64,000 nt of DNA from Mesorhabditis belari. Taxonomy: Eukaryota; Nematoda; Chromadorea; Rhabditida; Rhabditidae. This document shows, piece after piece, positions 54,866 through 64,000 of the stretch. The first letter of the stretch is position 1. Every line of letters begins with the position of its first letter. A program made the translations under genes and the position numbers. A model generated the notes under the pieces. That model was not told the origin of the DNA. It searched no databases and saw only the letters and a program-made list of their open reading frames with translations. The stretch covers positions 1,846,501 through 1,910,500 of the forward strand of contig CAUEEP010000926.1 in the NCBI GenBank assembly GCA_958450365.1, written 5' to 3'.

Positions 54866-56340
54866 TTCAGCGGGAAAAATGGAGAATTTGTGCGCTTTCA
54901 TGTGTAAAAATGGAGAATTTAAGATCAAACTATTGAAATGTGATCGTTTGAACGAATAAATGAACGTTTGAAAGTTTTTAAAAGTTCTAGAATATTTGTG
55001 TTTTTTGCAGACCAAGAAGCAAGGGAAAACCTTTGAGAATCTCGTGAAAATTTCATCACTCAGGTAAAAGAAAAAGAACGAAAGAACATCAGGTAAAAGA
55101 AAAAGAACCTCAAGTAAAAGAACGGTGAATTCTTGAAATTCTTGACCCTTCATAGAAAACACTTAAACAAAGTTGAAGTTGAAGTTTCAAGGTCACCTAC
55201 AGTGCAGCCAAGGGTACTGTAGATACTATTGGAGTACTGTACGTATTCTGATAGTACTGTAGGTAATACTATTGAATCACTGTAGGTATTCCTATATAAT
55301 ATGGCTCCTATAGTCGGCTTATAAAGACTAGTATGCCAGAAAGGTTGGATTTTGATCGAGCAAGGAAAGTAGAGGGAAAAATTGACCAAAACTTGTGTGA
55401 GAACTTGAAATTTAGAAAAATGAAACCCTTGAATAAACAAATCAGCGTGATTGCTGTGATTCAGCGGGGAAAAATGGAGAATTTGAGCGCTTTTATGTGT
55501 AAAAATCGAGAATTGAAGATCAAACTATTGAAATGTGATCGAAATGAACGTTTGAAAGTTTTAGAAGTTCTAGAATATTTGTGTTTTTTCTGCAGACCAA
55601 CAAGCAAGGGAAAACCTTTGGGAATCTCGTGAAAATTTCATTACTCAAGTAAAAGAACCTCAAGTAAAAGAACGGTGAAATTCTTAACCCTTCATAGAAT
55701 ACACTTAAACAAAGTTGAAGTTCAAGTTTCATTGACTTTAAAAAAAAATCACTCGTCTTCTATAAAGGGGAAAATTTGTCGACTTTGTCGGATTTAGGAA
55801 CTTTTAAATGAAAAGAAAAGCTTCAAATGATTATAACTTTTCCAGAAATAACATTTTCATTTTACTTTTTATGTAGTTCGATAGAAAAGGTTTCTGGCTT
55901 TTGAATAAGGTCAAAGGAAATGACTATAAATCAAAGGACTATAAATTGGAAAGGTCAAAGTTAAAAAATTACTTCTTCTATAAAGGGGAAAATTTGACTT
56001 TGCCGGATTTAGAGACTGACTGATTACGGAATGACGGACTGACTGACTGATTGACTTTGTCGAAAGTTTCCCCTTTATAGAAGAAGAATTAATTTTTTTT
56101 AAAGTTAATGAAACTTCAACTTCAACTTTGTTTAAGTGTATTCTATGAAGGGTCAAGAATTTCACCGTTCTTTTACTTGAGGTTCTTTTACCTGATTTAG
56201 GGACTTTTGAATGGAAAGAAAAGCTTCAAATGATTATAACTTTTGCAGAGATAACATTTTCATTTTACTTTTTATGTAGTTTGATAGAAAAGGTTTCTGA
56301 CTTTTGAATAAGGTCAAAGGAAAGGACTATAAATTAGAGT
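54866..56340. repeat. Cluster of duplicated and inverted segments
   Basis: A unit of about 270 bp (CAGCGGGAAAAATGGAGAATTTG to AACTTCAACTTTGTTTAAGTG) occurs at 54868-55185 and 55462-55735. Parts return in inverse orientation at 56085-56195. A third module (AAGCTTCAAATGATTATAACTTTT to AGGTCAAAGGAAA) lies at 55815-55925 and 56218-56328. The segmental copy 55189-55442 is embedded. Confidence 0.75.
55189..55442. repeat. Segmental duplication, copy 2
   Basis: Matches 52452-52712 closely and interrupts the tandem pair at 54866-55735. Confidence 0.9.
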
Positions 56341-56745
56341 TCGGCAAACAAAACCAAAACCAAAACCGACCAAAAGCAAAACCAAAACCAAAACACCAAA
56401 ACTCAATTTGCATACAAATTAAGATGTAAATTTAAAATTGTAAAATGCAAATTTGCCTTTCACTTTTTCTCACTCCCCAAAATCTCGCGGCCGAAAAAAG
56501 GACCAAAACACGACCTCGAAATTTCGAAACAAAAAATAGCCTATGGAATAGATTTTTGGACGCTGATTTCAAATCTGCAAACAGATTTTCGCTAGCTCCT
56601 CCCAATCGCGAGATATTGGCGAGTTTTGGTTTTGGTCTGGTTTTGGTTTTGGTTTTGGTTTGTTTTGGTTTTGTTATGGTTTTGGTTTTGGTAGTTTTGG
56701 TTTTGGTAGTTTTGGTTTTGGTTAAGTTTTGTTTTCCGAAGTCTA
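56339..56745. mobile_element. Fold-back element with AACCAAAAC-rich ends
   Basis: Left end GTTCGGCAAACAAAACCAAAA, right end GGTTTTGGTTAAGTTTTGTTTTCCGAAGTC. The two are roughly inverse and made of expanded TTTTGG repeats. The central 250 bp is unique. Confidence 0.55.
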
Positions 56746-56762
56746 CTAAAAACATAAGGGGG

Positions 56763-56844
56763 AAACCGTGGCCGAGTGGTCTAAGGCGCGCGACGTGAAT
56801 CCCGCGCAAAAGTATGGGGTTGTTGGTTCGACTCTCCCGCACAC
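56763..56844 (+). pseudogene. tRNA-Ser-like sequence
   Basis: GTGGCCGAGTGGTCTAAGGC (D arm), a GCGCG/CGCGC stem around CGTGAATC, a short variable arm and GGTTGTTGGTTCGACTCTCC (T arm). The anticodon loop is too long and the acceptor stem weak, so I call it a pseudogene. It is the best tRNA candidate in the window. Confidence 0.5.
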
Positions 56845-56849
56845 TTGAG

Positions 56850-57270
56850 CTATTATTTTGCATATTCCTTAATTGTTTTGAGTGAATACGATACATAGCT
56901 ACATTGTTCTTTTGAACAAAAAAAAATTTTGTGCAATAGAGAATTTTTCAATTTTCTTAGTTCTTTTTGTAAAAATGTTATAACTTTTTGTAGCGTTGAG
57001 GAAATTTGATGATTTTTGTATCAAAATGTTCGTGAGAGTCTCTAGAATAAAAATTATCCCCTCGTTTTTTGTTCTAAATTGTCGAGTTACGAGCCCCAAA
57101 CTGCGGGGCAAAATTTCCCATACAAAATGACCAAAAAATCGCTAAAACTCAATTTAAAAAATTTCTGTCAAAGGGATTTGAAAAATTCCTTCAGATTCGG
57201 AATCAGCACAATTTTTTGCATCTAAAAAAGGTACTCCCAAAAAAATCCGATAGAAAACGCATTTTCGGGT
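56850..57270. other. Spacer before U1 copy E
   Basis: No gene seen. Confidence 0.4.
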
Positions 57271-57288
57271 GTTCTTTCTGCCCCCACG

Positions 57289-57310
57289 TAATCGCTCGCG
57301 ATCTGGCGCA
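57289..57310 (+). promoter_or_regulatory. PSE-like element of U1 copy E
   Basis: TAATCGCTCGCGATCTGGCGCA-type block, 37-58 bp upstream of the RNA and one base different from the block in copy B. The surrounding flank has diverged, so its conservation points to function. Confidence 0.75.
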
Positions 57311-57346
57311 CGTCTTTTGCTTAACCCCCTCCCTCGAACCGCTCAT

Positions 57347-57510
57347 AAACTTACCTGGCTGGGGGGTTTCTCGTGATCATCAAGACGGGACCCCCATGGT
57401 GAGACATGGTCATTGCACTTTTGACTGTGTTGACCTGTGTGGCAGCTCCGAGTTGGGGTTCGCTAACAGCTAAATTTTTGCGTGAGGGGCTGCGTTCGCG
57501 CGGCCCTGCC
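57347..57510 (+). ncRNA. U1 snRNA (copy E)
   Basis: An intact 164-nt U1 gene with the 5' pairing sequence AAACTTACCTGG, stem-loop I loop GATCATCAAG (as in copy B), stem-loop II loop ATTGCAC, Sm site AAATTTTTG and a perfect stem-loop IV. It lies about 47 kb from the other copies and has an independent flank, apart from the PSE-like block and TTAACCCCCTCCCTCG. Confidence 0.9.
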
Positions 57511-57553
57511 AATGATCAATTGAACGCTATCCTGAAGTATTATTTTTGTTCCA

Positions 57554-57832
57554 ATGCAAGTTGAAAAGTTCATGGATCCAGTTGTTTATAATCAAAATTT
57601 TCAGCTTAAAAAGGGCTATGGTGTTGGCGGTGAAGGAAAAGAGGCAATCACGAAAAGCTTTTCACTAACAACAACCACTAACAGGCCAATTCTGATCACC
57701 GCCGATCACATTGATGATGAAGAAAATGAGAATATGACAACGACAACTGTTATCCCAATGCCTAAAAATCTTTTTTTTTTCAATCAAGTCAAATCCAAGC
57801 CCTATTTTCGAACCCAAAGTACACCACCCTAG
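57554..57832 (+). CDS. Hypothetical short open frame (92 codons)
   Basis: Starts 44 bases after U1 copy E. The predicted protein is Thr-rich in the middle (SLTTTTNRP, TTTTVIPMP) and hydrophilic. No signal peptide, domain or splice partner was recognised. AATAAA at about 58101 could serve as a poly(A) signal. It may be spurious. Confidence 0.2.
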   Translation: MQVEKFMDPVVYNQNFQLKKGYGVGGEGKEAITKSFSLTTTTNRPILITADHIDDEENENMTTTTVIPMPKNLFFFNQVKSKPYFRTQSTPP

Positions 57833-57839
57833 TTTTCCT

Positions 57840-59205
57840 CGACTTGTTCCTCTTTTTCTCAATTACCCATTTCCTCGTCCCTTTACGCTAAACCTCCGGT
57901 TGAATTTTCGGTGACGTCTACTCAGAAAAGAGTCGTTTCTCATTCGTAATTCCTTCTTCTACATATTTAAAATCATTGGTCGCTTTGAAAGAGGGATGTT
58001 CATGTGTATTCGAGCAGACAAATATCGGCAAAACGGCCATTCTCGTGAATATAATGTCCGTCTCATAGAGACACAGTCATCCCAAGAAAAATTCTCTCAA
58101 ATAAAGTTTCCATGAACACGAGATTATTTTGTTTTTATTGCTCCCGGAAGAAAGATACGGATTAAAATAAGGCTTCGGGGTGGGGGTGAAATGAACGTTA
58201 AAGATTTGTAGTCATGAAGTCAGTGACTTCTCACCACTAGAGTCTCTTTCTCTTCTTTCTCAGCTCTTTCTCTTCTTTCTCAGCTCTTTCTCTTTCTCAG
58301 CTAGTTCACTTTCATTCATTTCATTCAAAAACATCTATTTTAGAAAACTATTGTTATGAAATTGTCAGTTTCTATTCAATTAAAACAATTTTTATATCAT
58401 TGACTGAAATCGTGTGATTCCTTGTCAAATGATACCAAAATTAGGCTGATTGAATAAAAATTGGCTCGCTGATTACGCTAGTTTTCGAAAATTCGTGACT
58501 TTTAGAAAGGATATTAGCCGAATTCTGCATTTGGACAGACAGCATTTGTCCCTAAAAATTGGTCGAGAAGGCCGGCGCACAAAGCATCGATGAATCACAG
58601 GCAGCAACGATTACAGTTTGCGTTAGAACATCAACACTGGTCAATTGAGAGCTGCAAGCATGTACTCTAGTGTAGCATGCTGTAGCATGTACTTTAGTGA
58701 CAAATGCAAATTTGATTTTTTCAATGCGAATGGGGCTATTATGTAATGAAATGATCGATTGGAGCTTGATATCGACTCGAATACATCAGACCAACGGTCA
58801 AGTTTAATGGTGATGGTGTAATGTGTGCTGGAGAGGCTTTGCCGCTCATTCGGTCATCTCGTTCGATCGGTGGAATCATGGATGTGAACCAAAATACAGG
58901 GTGACCAAGAATTAACGTCGTATTATGTTATGTGGCCCATTTCACTTTTTGCTCACCTGTTTTTATGGTTTTTGTGTATTTTTCTTATTTTATGATATGA
59001 TTACTAACTTTCAATACATTCGAATGGTTGTTTTCATTAGTATGGTATGGCTTTTACATTAGTATGGTTGTTTGAATGGTGAAAGCGTCTCCACATTGAC
59101 AACCGATCCTTGAGCTCAAGCGGCAGCGTGTTCAGGCTCAGCGAGATCTATTTAAGTTAACTTTTCGAGATGGGTTGAATATTTGGTTAAAAGCGAGGCC
59201 TTTTC
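57840..59205. other. No gene seen
   Basis: Includes a CTCTTTCTCTTCTTTCTCAG repeat (58245-58310), a fold-back relative at 58385-58520, and TACAGGGTGACCAAGAATTAACG near 58895, which resembles a mariner end. Confidence 0.45.
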
Positions 59206-59211
59206 CTGGGT

Positions 59212-59435
59212 TTCTTTTGAAGAAAGTGCTCAAACTGGGACATCTCCTCCATTTTTGAGTCTCACACTTGTCTCACACACAAACCAAAATCCTACTACGA
59301 AAGAGGAATCCGCAAATTGCCTGTAAAATGGGCAGAAGTCGTCAATAATAATGGAAATTATTTGGAATGAATTCATGGTTTTATGTTGAATAAATTTTAG
59401 TTCAAAGTCCGGCAGTTTTCAATTCACCAACCCAA
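59212..59435 (+). mobile_element. 3' fragment of the mariner-like element of 11943-12455
   Basis: Nearly identical to 12232-12455, including the transposase tail RKLPVKWAEVVNNN, stop, and the right inverted end. The left part is missing. Confidence 0.85.
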
Positions 59436-59439
59436 TAGC

Positions 59440-59935
59440 AATAGGTAAAGGATTTCCGGTACTATCTGGTTAAACATTCCCATCCGTTTTTGGTGTATCT
59501 TATTTGAGAAAAAGTGTGGATAGTTTATGGATCAGATATGTTTAGTTTATAATTTCAGAACCTAGTAGATTGCATCCACATAAAGTAGATAAAACAATAT
59601 TATTGGTTTAAACTAGATACTTGTTAGGGTATGCGGAGGTATAACCGAATAGAACCGAATCTCGCTGATCCGTGCGAGGTCGCTGATTCGAATCCCTTGG
59701 CATTTACCATATTCTTTACTCAAAAACCCTAAAAGGATTAGGCAATAGTTTTTTTTTATTCTTTAAATATGAAATGAGCACAAATGAAAAACTCGACTCT
59801 GAAAAGAATTTCAGAGAAAAATGAAAGAAAAGAAAAAAACCCTACCGGTACTCACAAATACATGGATTCATTTTTGACAATATTTCTTCTGATTTGAAAA
59901 AATTTCAAGTAAAACTGATAATCACAAAAAGAAAA
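59440..59935. other. No gene seen, apart from a tRNA-like relic
   Basis: AT-rich sequence between the mariner fragment and the next MITE. Confidence 0.5.
59631..59703 (+). pseudogene. tRNA-like relic
   Basis: Contains GGTCGCTGATTCGAATCCC (T arm). The D arm and acceptor stem are not clear. Confidence 0.35.
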
Positions 59936-59937
59936 TA

Positions 59938-60641
59938 CCGTAAATACTGTAATAGTACCCCAGCCCGATAATGATGGCGCAGAGTGTTGCGTAGTCTAGA
60001 TTTGAACGAGTTTTTCTCGACACTGGTTTATGCTAAAATGCGCGCTTAGGTATCAAAAAATAGCTGAAATTCAGGGCTATTCTTTGATACCAAAGCGCGC
60101 ATCGTAGCATAAAGCAGCGCGGAGAACGGGATGTTTAAAGTTAGACTACGCAACAATCCCGAAAAAACTAGTTTTTCTCGACACTGGTTTATGCTACAAT
60201 GGGCGCTTAGGTATCAAAAAATAGCCCTGAATTTCAGCTATTTTTTGATACCAAAGACGCATTTTTTGAAAGTACGGGCGTTTTGAAAAAAATGAAATAC
60301 TAAAAAGTGGCTCATTCCTTTTGCAAATTCCTTTTTTTCCTTTTCCCCTTTTTCAAATTTTTTTTTTCTGTTTGGTTGGGGTTATTTTTTTTTTTCCCCC
60401 CCCAACGAGAGAGAAGTTTTTTTTTTTCTTTTATTATATAAAGAGTGTTTTTTTTTTTGTTTTTTTGTTTTTTCTTTTTTGTGTTTTGTTTGTTTTTTTT
60501 TTTTTGGTTGTTTTGTTTTTTTTTGTTTTTCCTTTTTTTTTTTTTTTTTTTTTTTTAATTATTTAGTTTTATTTTTTTTTTTAAACTTTTGCGACTACGC
60601 GACTGTACGAGGGGGGTGGGGTACTATTACAGTATTTACGG
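59938..60641. mobile_element. MITE of the CCGTAAATACTG family with a T-rich insertion
   Basis: Both ends (CCGTAAATACTGTAATAGTAC and GTACTATTACAGTATTTACGG) are intact within TA. The body is as in 20945-21344. At 60307-60582 it is interrupted by about 275 bp of almost pure T. Confidence 0.8.
60307..60582. repeat. T-rich low-complexity insertion
   Basis: Long T runs with scattered G and C inside the MITE at 59938-60641. Other copies of the MITE run straight across this point. Confidence 0.7.
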
Positions 60642-60692
60642 TAATTACTTTGGTCAAAAATAGGTGAAATATTTCGAGGAAACACAAGGCAT

Positions 60693-63624
60693 CTAGTGCA
60701 CAGATATTTTGAGAAATGAGAATGATTCTAAACTTGAAAGGCACACTCTGAGAGCTGGAGAAGGGACCGTAGTTTTCAAAAATTTTTCATCGATTACAGT
60801 AGGCAAATTTACAAAGCACTGAAAAATGAGGAATCTTTCGAAATGAGATTTGAATGAAAACTCGGAATTGAAAACCTAGACTCTGTACACTTTTCTGTAT
60901 CGAAGTCGATCAAATCCGCCAACTTTTGCCCCAATCTCGCCATTTCTGATCATTTCAATCGTTTTCCAACTGCCTTTTCCCAATAAATCTCTCAAAGTTT
61001 GCTTGAAATTCGTCCGAGCCTTGCTGCGGAGACAATACTGAAAAAATGGCTTGATAAATTGAAATTTAAAGAGAATACAGTCGACTCTCGATTTAACGAC
61101 GACATCGCAGTACTAACAACAACGTATCGTCTTTGACAACGATTTTGAAATTCTAAAACATGCTCTTGATTTCTGCGTAGCTGCCCAGCTAAACGCAATC
61201 GTTGGCCGTTTGGGGCAACTACAGAAGTAATTTCTTTTGGAATTGGTACTCCGTAGCTGCCGAGCTAAATGCAATTATTGACCATTCAGATTTCTGCGTA
61301 GCTGCCCAGCCAAAACGCAACCCTTTGTCGTTCAGGGCAGCTACGCAAGAAGTTTGAGGTAGGTTTTAGAATTGTTAAATCGAAATTTTTCATCCCGAGC
61401 AAATCGTTAAATCGAGAGTCGACTGTACTGTTCGTAAACCAATCCGAGAACCATTGTACTTTTATTGTTAAGTACCAATAAGCCAGCTCAACAATTTTTA
61501 AGAACCCTGTCTCTTTATTTGTAATTTAAGCCTAAGTTACTATTGTTTGTAAACACTTGGACTTGATCTGGCCTTACCTGATCCGGTTTTGGACTTAATA
61601 GGTTAGCCAGGATTAGGTACTGCTTACTTTTAGTTAGTTAGATTAGTTATAAGTTAGATCTTAAGGCTGATTGGGTCATTTCTTGCCAAGTCTAGTCCAG
61701 GCTGTTCAGAAAGTCTTTTCGTTCCTTTTCGTACTTCCGCTTAAAACCAACCAAATGCACCAATTGAACTACAAAAAATGATTCTCGAATTGGTTTACGA
61801 ACAGTACAGTCGACTCTCGATTTAACGATTTGCTCGGGACGAAAAATTTCGACTGGTTTGTTTTATTAGAAAGGTTAATCCTTTTTCTGTAAAAATAACA
61901 TTAAAACGGGTTTAGACATGTCTGCATTTTTTTTTTGAGGCGAGAAGTCGAGTAGTCAAAAAAAGGTCAAATAAACACTTTTTCTTTCGACAAAACGATA
62001 GGTTAATTGAGTGAATTAGCGTTTTTTATGCTTACTATGCATCCTGCTTACTATTCATCCTGCTTACTCTTGTTGTCTGTACCTGTTTTCTCTCGTTCAC
62101 TTGCGCCGTTTTGCTCAAAATCGCTTGCTCGAGAGCGATGTCCAAAGAATCTTCTCGACATCTCAAAAAAAAAAAAAAAAATAGATCCATTGCTTTTCGA
62201 TTTCGATTTTTTTTTCTCGGTTTCTGTCTATCAATAGGTTATGCCATATTTTAATCATCCATAGATGTGTGTAATTAGCTATATAGCTTACCGTAGCTTA
62301 TTGTAGTCCTATACAGCTACAAAAAGAATGTCTAACCTGTCAAAATGTAATTCGTCAAGATTCGAGTAGGGGCTTGCTTTAGGTACAGTACCGGACAATG
62401 AAATATCATATTTGAAAAACGATCGTCACTTTCGCGCGTCTGTAACTCCCTTGTCTTTGAGTTTAAACTATTAACGGTATACATTTTCTGAAAGCTCTTT
62501 TCCAGGGCTACACAATGGTAATATTAATATTTAGAAATACGGTAAAGACAAGGGAGTTACAGACGCGCGAAAGTGGCGATTTTTTTTTTTCAAATATGAT
62601 ATTTCATTGTCCAGCAGTGTAGCTATATAGCCTACCGTAGCTTATTGTAGTCCTAGTACAACTAAAAAAAGAATGTCTAACCTGTCAAAATGTGGACAAC
62701 ATTCTCTCAAACGACTGCATTTCTCTTGGATCAAGTTGGCATCCTGAATTCCTTTTAAAAAAAATTAGATTTCATTTCAAATACCCCAAAACATTGAGCA
62801 CTTTTTGGATAATCGACCGAAAGAATCCTCAACAAAGCGTCATCGTAAAGAGCCGATTTCTCGGGTGGATACGGAATACAAACGGCTTTGTCGAACTTGA
62901 AATTATATTGATTTTTTCGATTTTTTTCGAAATCTCTAAATCTTACAATATTTTTATTCTTATCCTCAAGACATTCGCGAATTTTCCCGTTTCTTTTGAT
63001 CATCAACTCGTACAAAGATTCATAGAAAGGTCGATCGGATGGATCGCAAAGGTCGTCTCCTCTGGAAAAGTGATTGATTATCAGTGATTGATTATTGAAT
63101 TAGGTAATTAAGAATCGAAATCTTATCCAATCCAATCCCATTCTTAATTAGAATTCAACGAAAGAATGCATTATGTTTGCTCGCCAAACTCTGCGAGTTT
63201 TATTCGCTATAAACATAATATCATTTTTCTCATAAGCTTTTCCGATATGATGTATTGTCCACCAATTTTGAGGTTGGACAATTTATTCCAAAAACCAGTG
63301 AACCTATAAATTACACTATTGAAAATTGTCCAGAATAAAAATTTGTCAAAAAAATTTTTCCTTTTAAACACGATTACCGTATTCTCTCTAATAGTAGTGC
63401 ACTGTTTAATAGTATTGCGGTCCGGGGGTTGAAAAAATAGTAGTGCGCACTACTATTAGAGAGAATACGGTAACCACGAACTAGCCCTTGGCGGGTTACG
63501 GTAAACAGCTTATAAGAAAAATACCAATTTACCTATACAGGAGACTTTCCGAGCTTTCCGCCAATGACATCAAGATTTTCACCGAAGCGAAACGCCACGC
63601 GCATCCATCCAACGCCAAATGCAT
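60693..63624 (-). CDS. Hypothetical cysteine-rich protein, 7 exons
   Basis: Seven minus-strand exons join in phase from ATG to TAG: 63624-63533, 63061-62947, 62895-62785, 62743-62682, 62161-62083, 61037-60891, 60818-60693, giving 243 aa. All junctions are GT-AG. Cys residues stand at about 36, 61, 75, 104, 115, 121, 122, 128 and 155, with a central C-x5-CC-x5-C (KCSRLRECCPHFDRC), two more near 203 and 228, and one at position 8 before the core. Such spacing is common in nematode secreted Cys-rich proteins (the CPG4-like and DUF19-like groups come to mind), but I cannot assign one. The first exon gives no clear signal peptide, and another frame there is also open (TLDAFGVGWMRVAFRFGENL), so the N-terminus is uncertain. 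The last exon could be partly untranslated. Introns contain several MITEs. Confidence 0.55.
61078..61425. mobile_element. MITE with CAGTCGACTCTCGATTTAACGA ends
   Basis: A 348-bp element within TA with perfect inverted ends. The inner part repeats TTTCTGCGTAGCTGCCCAGC and its relatives. The ends resemble pogo/Tigger-type elements. A second left end starts at 61807. Confidence 0.8.
61428..61804. mobile_element. MITE with CTGTTCGTAAACCAATCCGAG ends
   Basis: A 377-bp element with inverse ends (CTGTTCGTAAACCAAT and ATTGGTTTACGAACAG). It fits exactly between the TA at 61426-61427 and the TA at 61805-61806. Confidence 0.75.
61807..61860. mobile_element. Left-end fragment of the CAGTCGACTCTCG MITE
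   Basis: Matches the inverse of the right end of 61078-61425 up to GAAAAATTTCGA, then stops. Confidence 0.7.
62278..62355. repeat. Direct repeat flanking a MITE, copy 1
   Basis: About 75 bp that recur at 62620-62695, including the last 13 bp of exon 4 of the minus-strand gene and its donor (CATTTTGACAG|GTTAGAC on the minus strand). Confidence 0.85.
62386..62619. mobile_element. Palindromic MITE with GGACAATGAAATATCATATTTG ends
   Basis: A 234-bp element within TA. Arms contain CGCGCGTCTGTAACTCCCTTG and its inverse. Confidence 0.85.
63377..63470. mobile_element. Short MITE, CCGTATTCTCTCTAATAGTAG ends
   Basis: A 94-bp element, little more than two inverted ends, within TA, in intron 1 of the Cys-rich gene. 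Confidence 0.85.
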
Positions 63625-63660
63625 CTAGAGTTATCATTGTTTCTAATCTTAAACCTACAG

Positions 63661-63719
63661 TTTCAATAGCTCAGCGATAGAGCATCTACCCGGTAAGCAG
63701 AAGGTCGAGAGTTCAATTA
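63661..63719 (+). pseudogene. tRNA-like sequence, 3' end interrupted
   Basis: TAGCTCAGCGATAGAGC is a good D arm. The anticodon loop CCGGTAA would give anticodon GGT (Thr). GGTCGAGAGTTCAATT starts a T arm that breaks off at the hairpin at 63716. Confidence 0.5.
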
Positions 63720-63783
63720 GTAAAGAAATGAATGGCAAAAAACCCTTGGTTCCAAATTCTTTGCCATTCATTTCTTTACTAAT
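63716..63783. repeat. Perfect hairpin with 24-bp arms
   Basis: ATTAGTAAAGAAATGAATGG continues to a short loop and is followed by its exact inverse. It begins inside the T arm of the tRNA-like sequence. Confidence 0.9.
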
Positions 63784-63880
63784 TTCTTTATGACTAAGCC
63801 CACCGTTCTGAAGAACCGGGTATATCCTTCTCTTCCTTCCTTGTCTTTCTTATTTCTGTTAGGGCAAAGCAGGAGCGTTT

Positions 63881-63964
63881 GGCTCTGCTCAGTACGCTCG
63901 GCTCTGCTCAGTACGCTCGGCTCTGCTCAGTACGCTCGGCTCTGCTCAGTACGCTCGGCTCTGC
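63881..63964. repeat. 19-bp minisatellite, unit GGCTCTGCTCAGTACGCTC
   Basis: About 4.5 units ending in TGACTGG. Confidence 0.9.
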
Positions 63965-63965
63965 A

Positions 63966-64000
63966 TTGACTGGTCGAGGGTTCAATTCCCCTCTGTCCAG
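63966..64000 (+). pseudogene. tRNA-like 3' portion at window end
   Basis: TCGAGGGTTCAATTCCCCTC is a complete T arm, followed by TGTCCAG. It may be the displaced 3' part of the tRNA-like sequence at 63661 or of another copy. Confidence 0.4.

Noticed and set aside
56432..56896. Frame with KTKTTKTKTT repeats
   Set aside because: Translation of the TTTTGG-rich end of a fold-back element.
60321..60667. Phe-rich open frames
   Set aside because: Translation of a T-rich low-complexity tract.

Overview
This is nuclear DNA from a nematode, probably a rhabditid. The spliced genes have many short introns (often 35-55 bp) with T-rich TTTCAG-like acceptors. There are U1 snRNA genes, a FAFA-type neuropeptide precursor of a kind known from Caenorhabditis, mariner/piggyBac remnants and large amounts of fold-back and minisatellite DNA. 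I cannot name the species. All gene models were built by hand from splice sites, reading frame and recognisable protein motifs; no search was run.

Layout. 1-730: two U1 snRNA copies, the first decayed. 1306-8501 (+): a 14-exon AAAP-type amino-acid transporter. Its exon 4 carries a stop codon and has no splice acceptor. Its introns hold a GC-rich minisatellite, an antisense U1 gene and a deleted piggyBac element. 9713-10247: an inverted copy of part of that gene, with another U1. 11713-20070 (+): a 14-exon MFS transporter of the SLC22 type. Its introns hold a mariner remnant, two arrays of one 13-bp minisatellite in opposite orientations, tRNA-like pseudogenes and several MITEs. 20071-44208: about 24 kb in which I find no convincing gene, only MITEs, fold-backs, minisatellites, tRNA-like relics and GC/CT-rich islands. 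44209-47477 (+): an 18-exon Polo-like kinase with two polo boxes, followed to 48294 by phase-compatible exons for a hydrophobic protein or kinase tail. 49441-50099 (-): an NLP-18-like neuropeptide precursor. 50100-57200: minisatellites, segmental duplications and tRNA-like relics. 57347-57510: a fifth U1 copy. 60693-63624 (-): a 7-exon cysteine-rich protein with nested MITEs in its introns. 63661-64000: broken tRNA-like sequence and a small minisatellite.

The genes do not form one pathway: two membrane transporters, a mitotic-type kinase, a neuropeptide precursor, a cysteine-rich protein and the U1 family. The unifying theme is repeat activity. Minisatellites expand inside introns and inside MITEs, exon ends are duplicated locally, and several unrelated fold-back families share the terminus TA|CCGTATTT or TA|CCGTAAATACTG.
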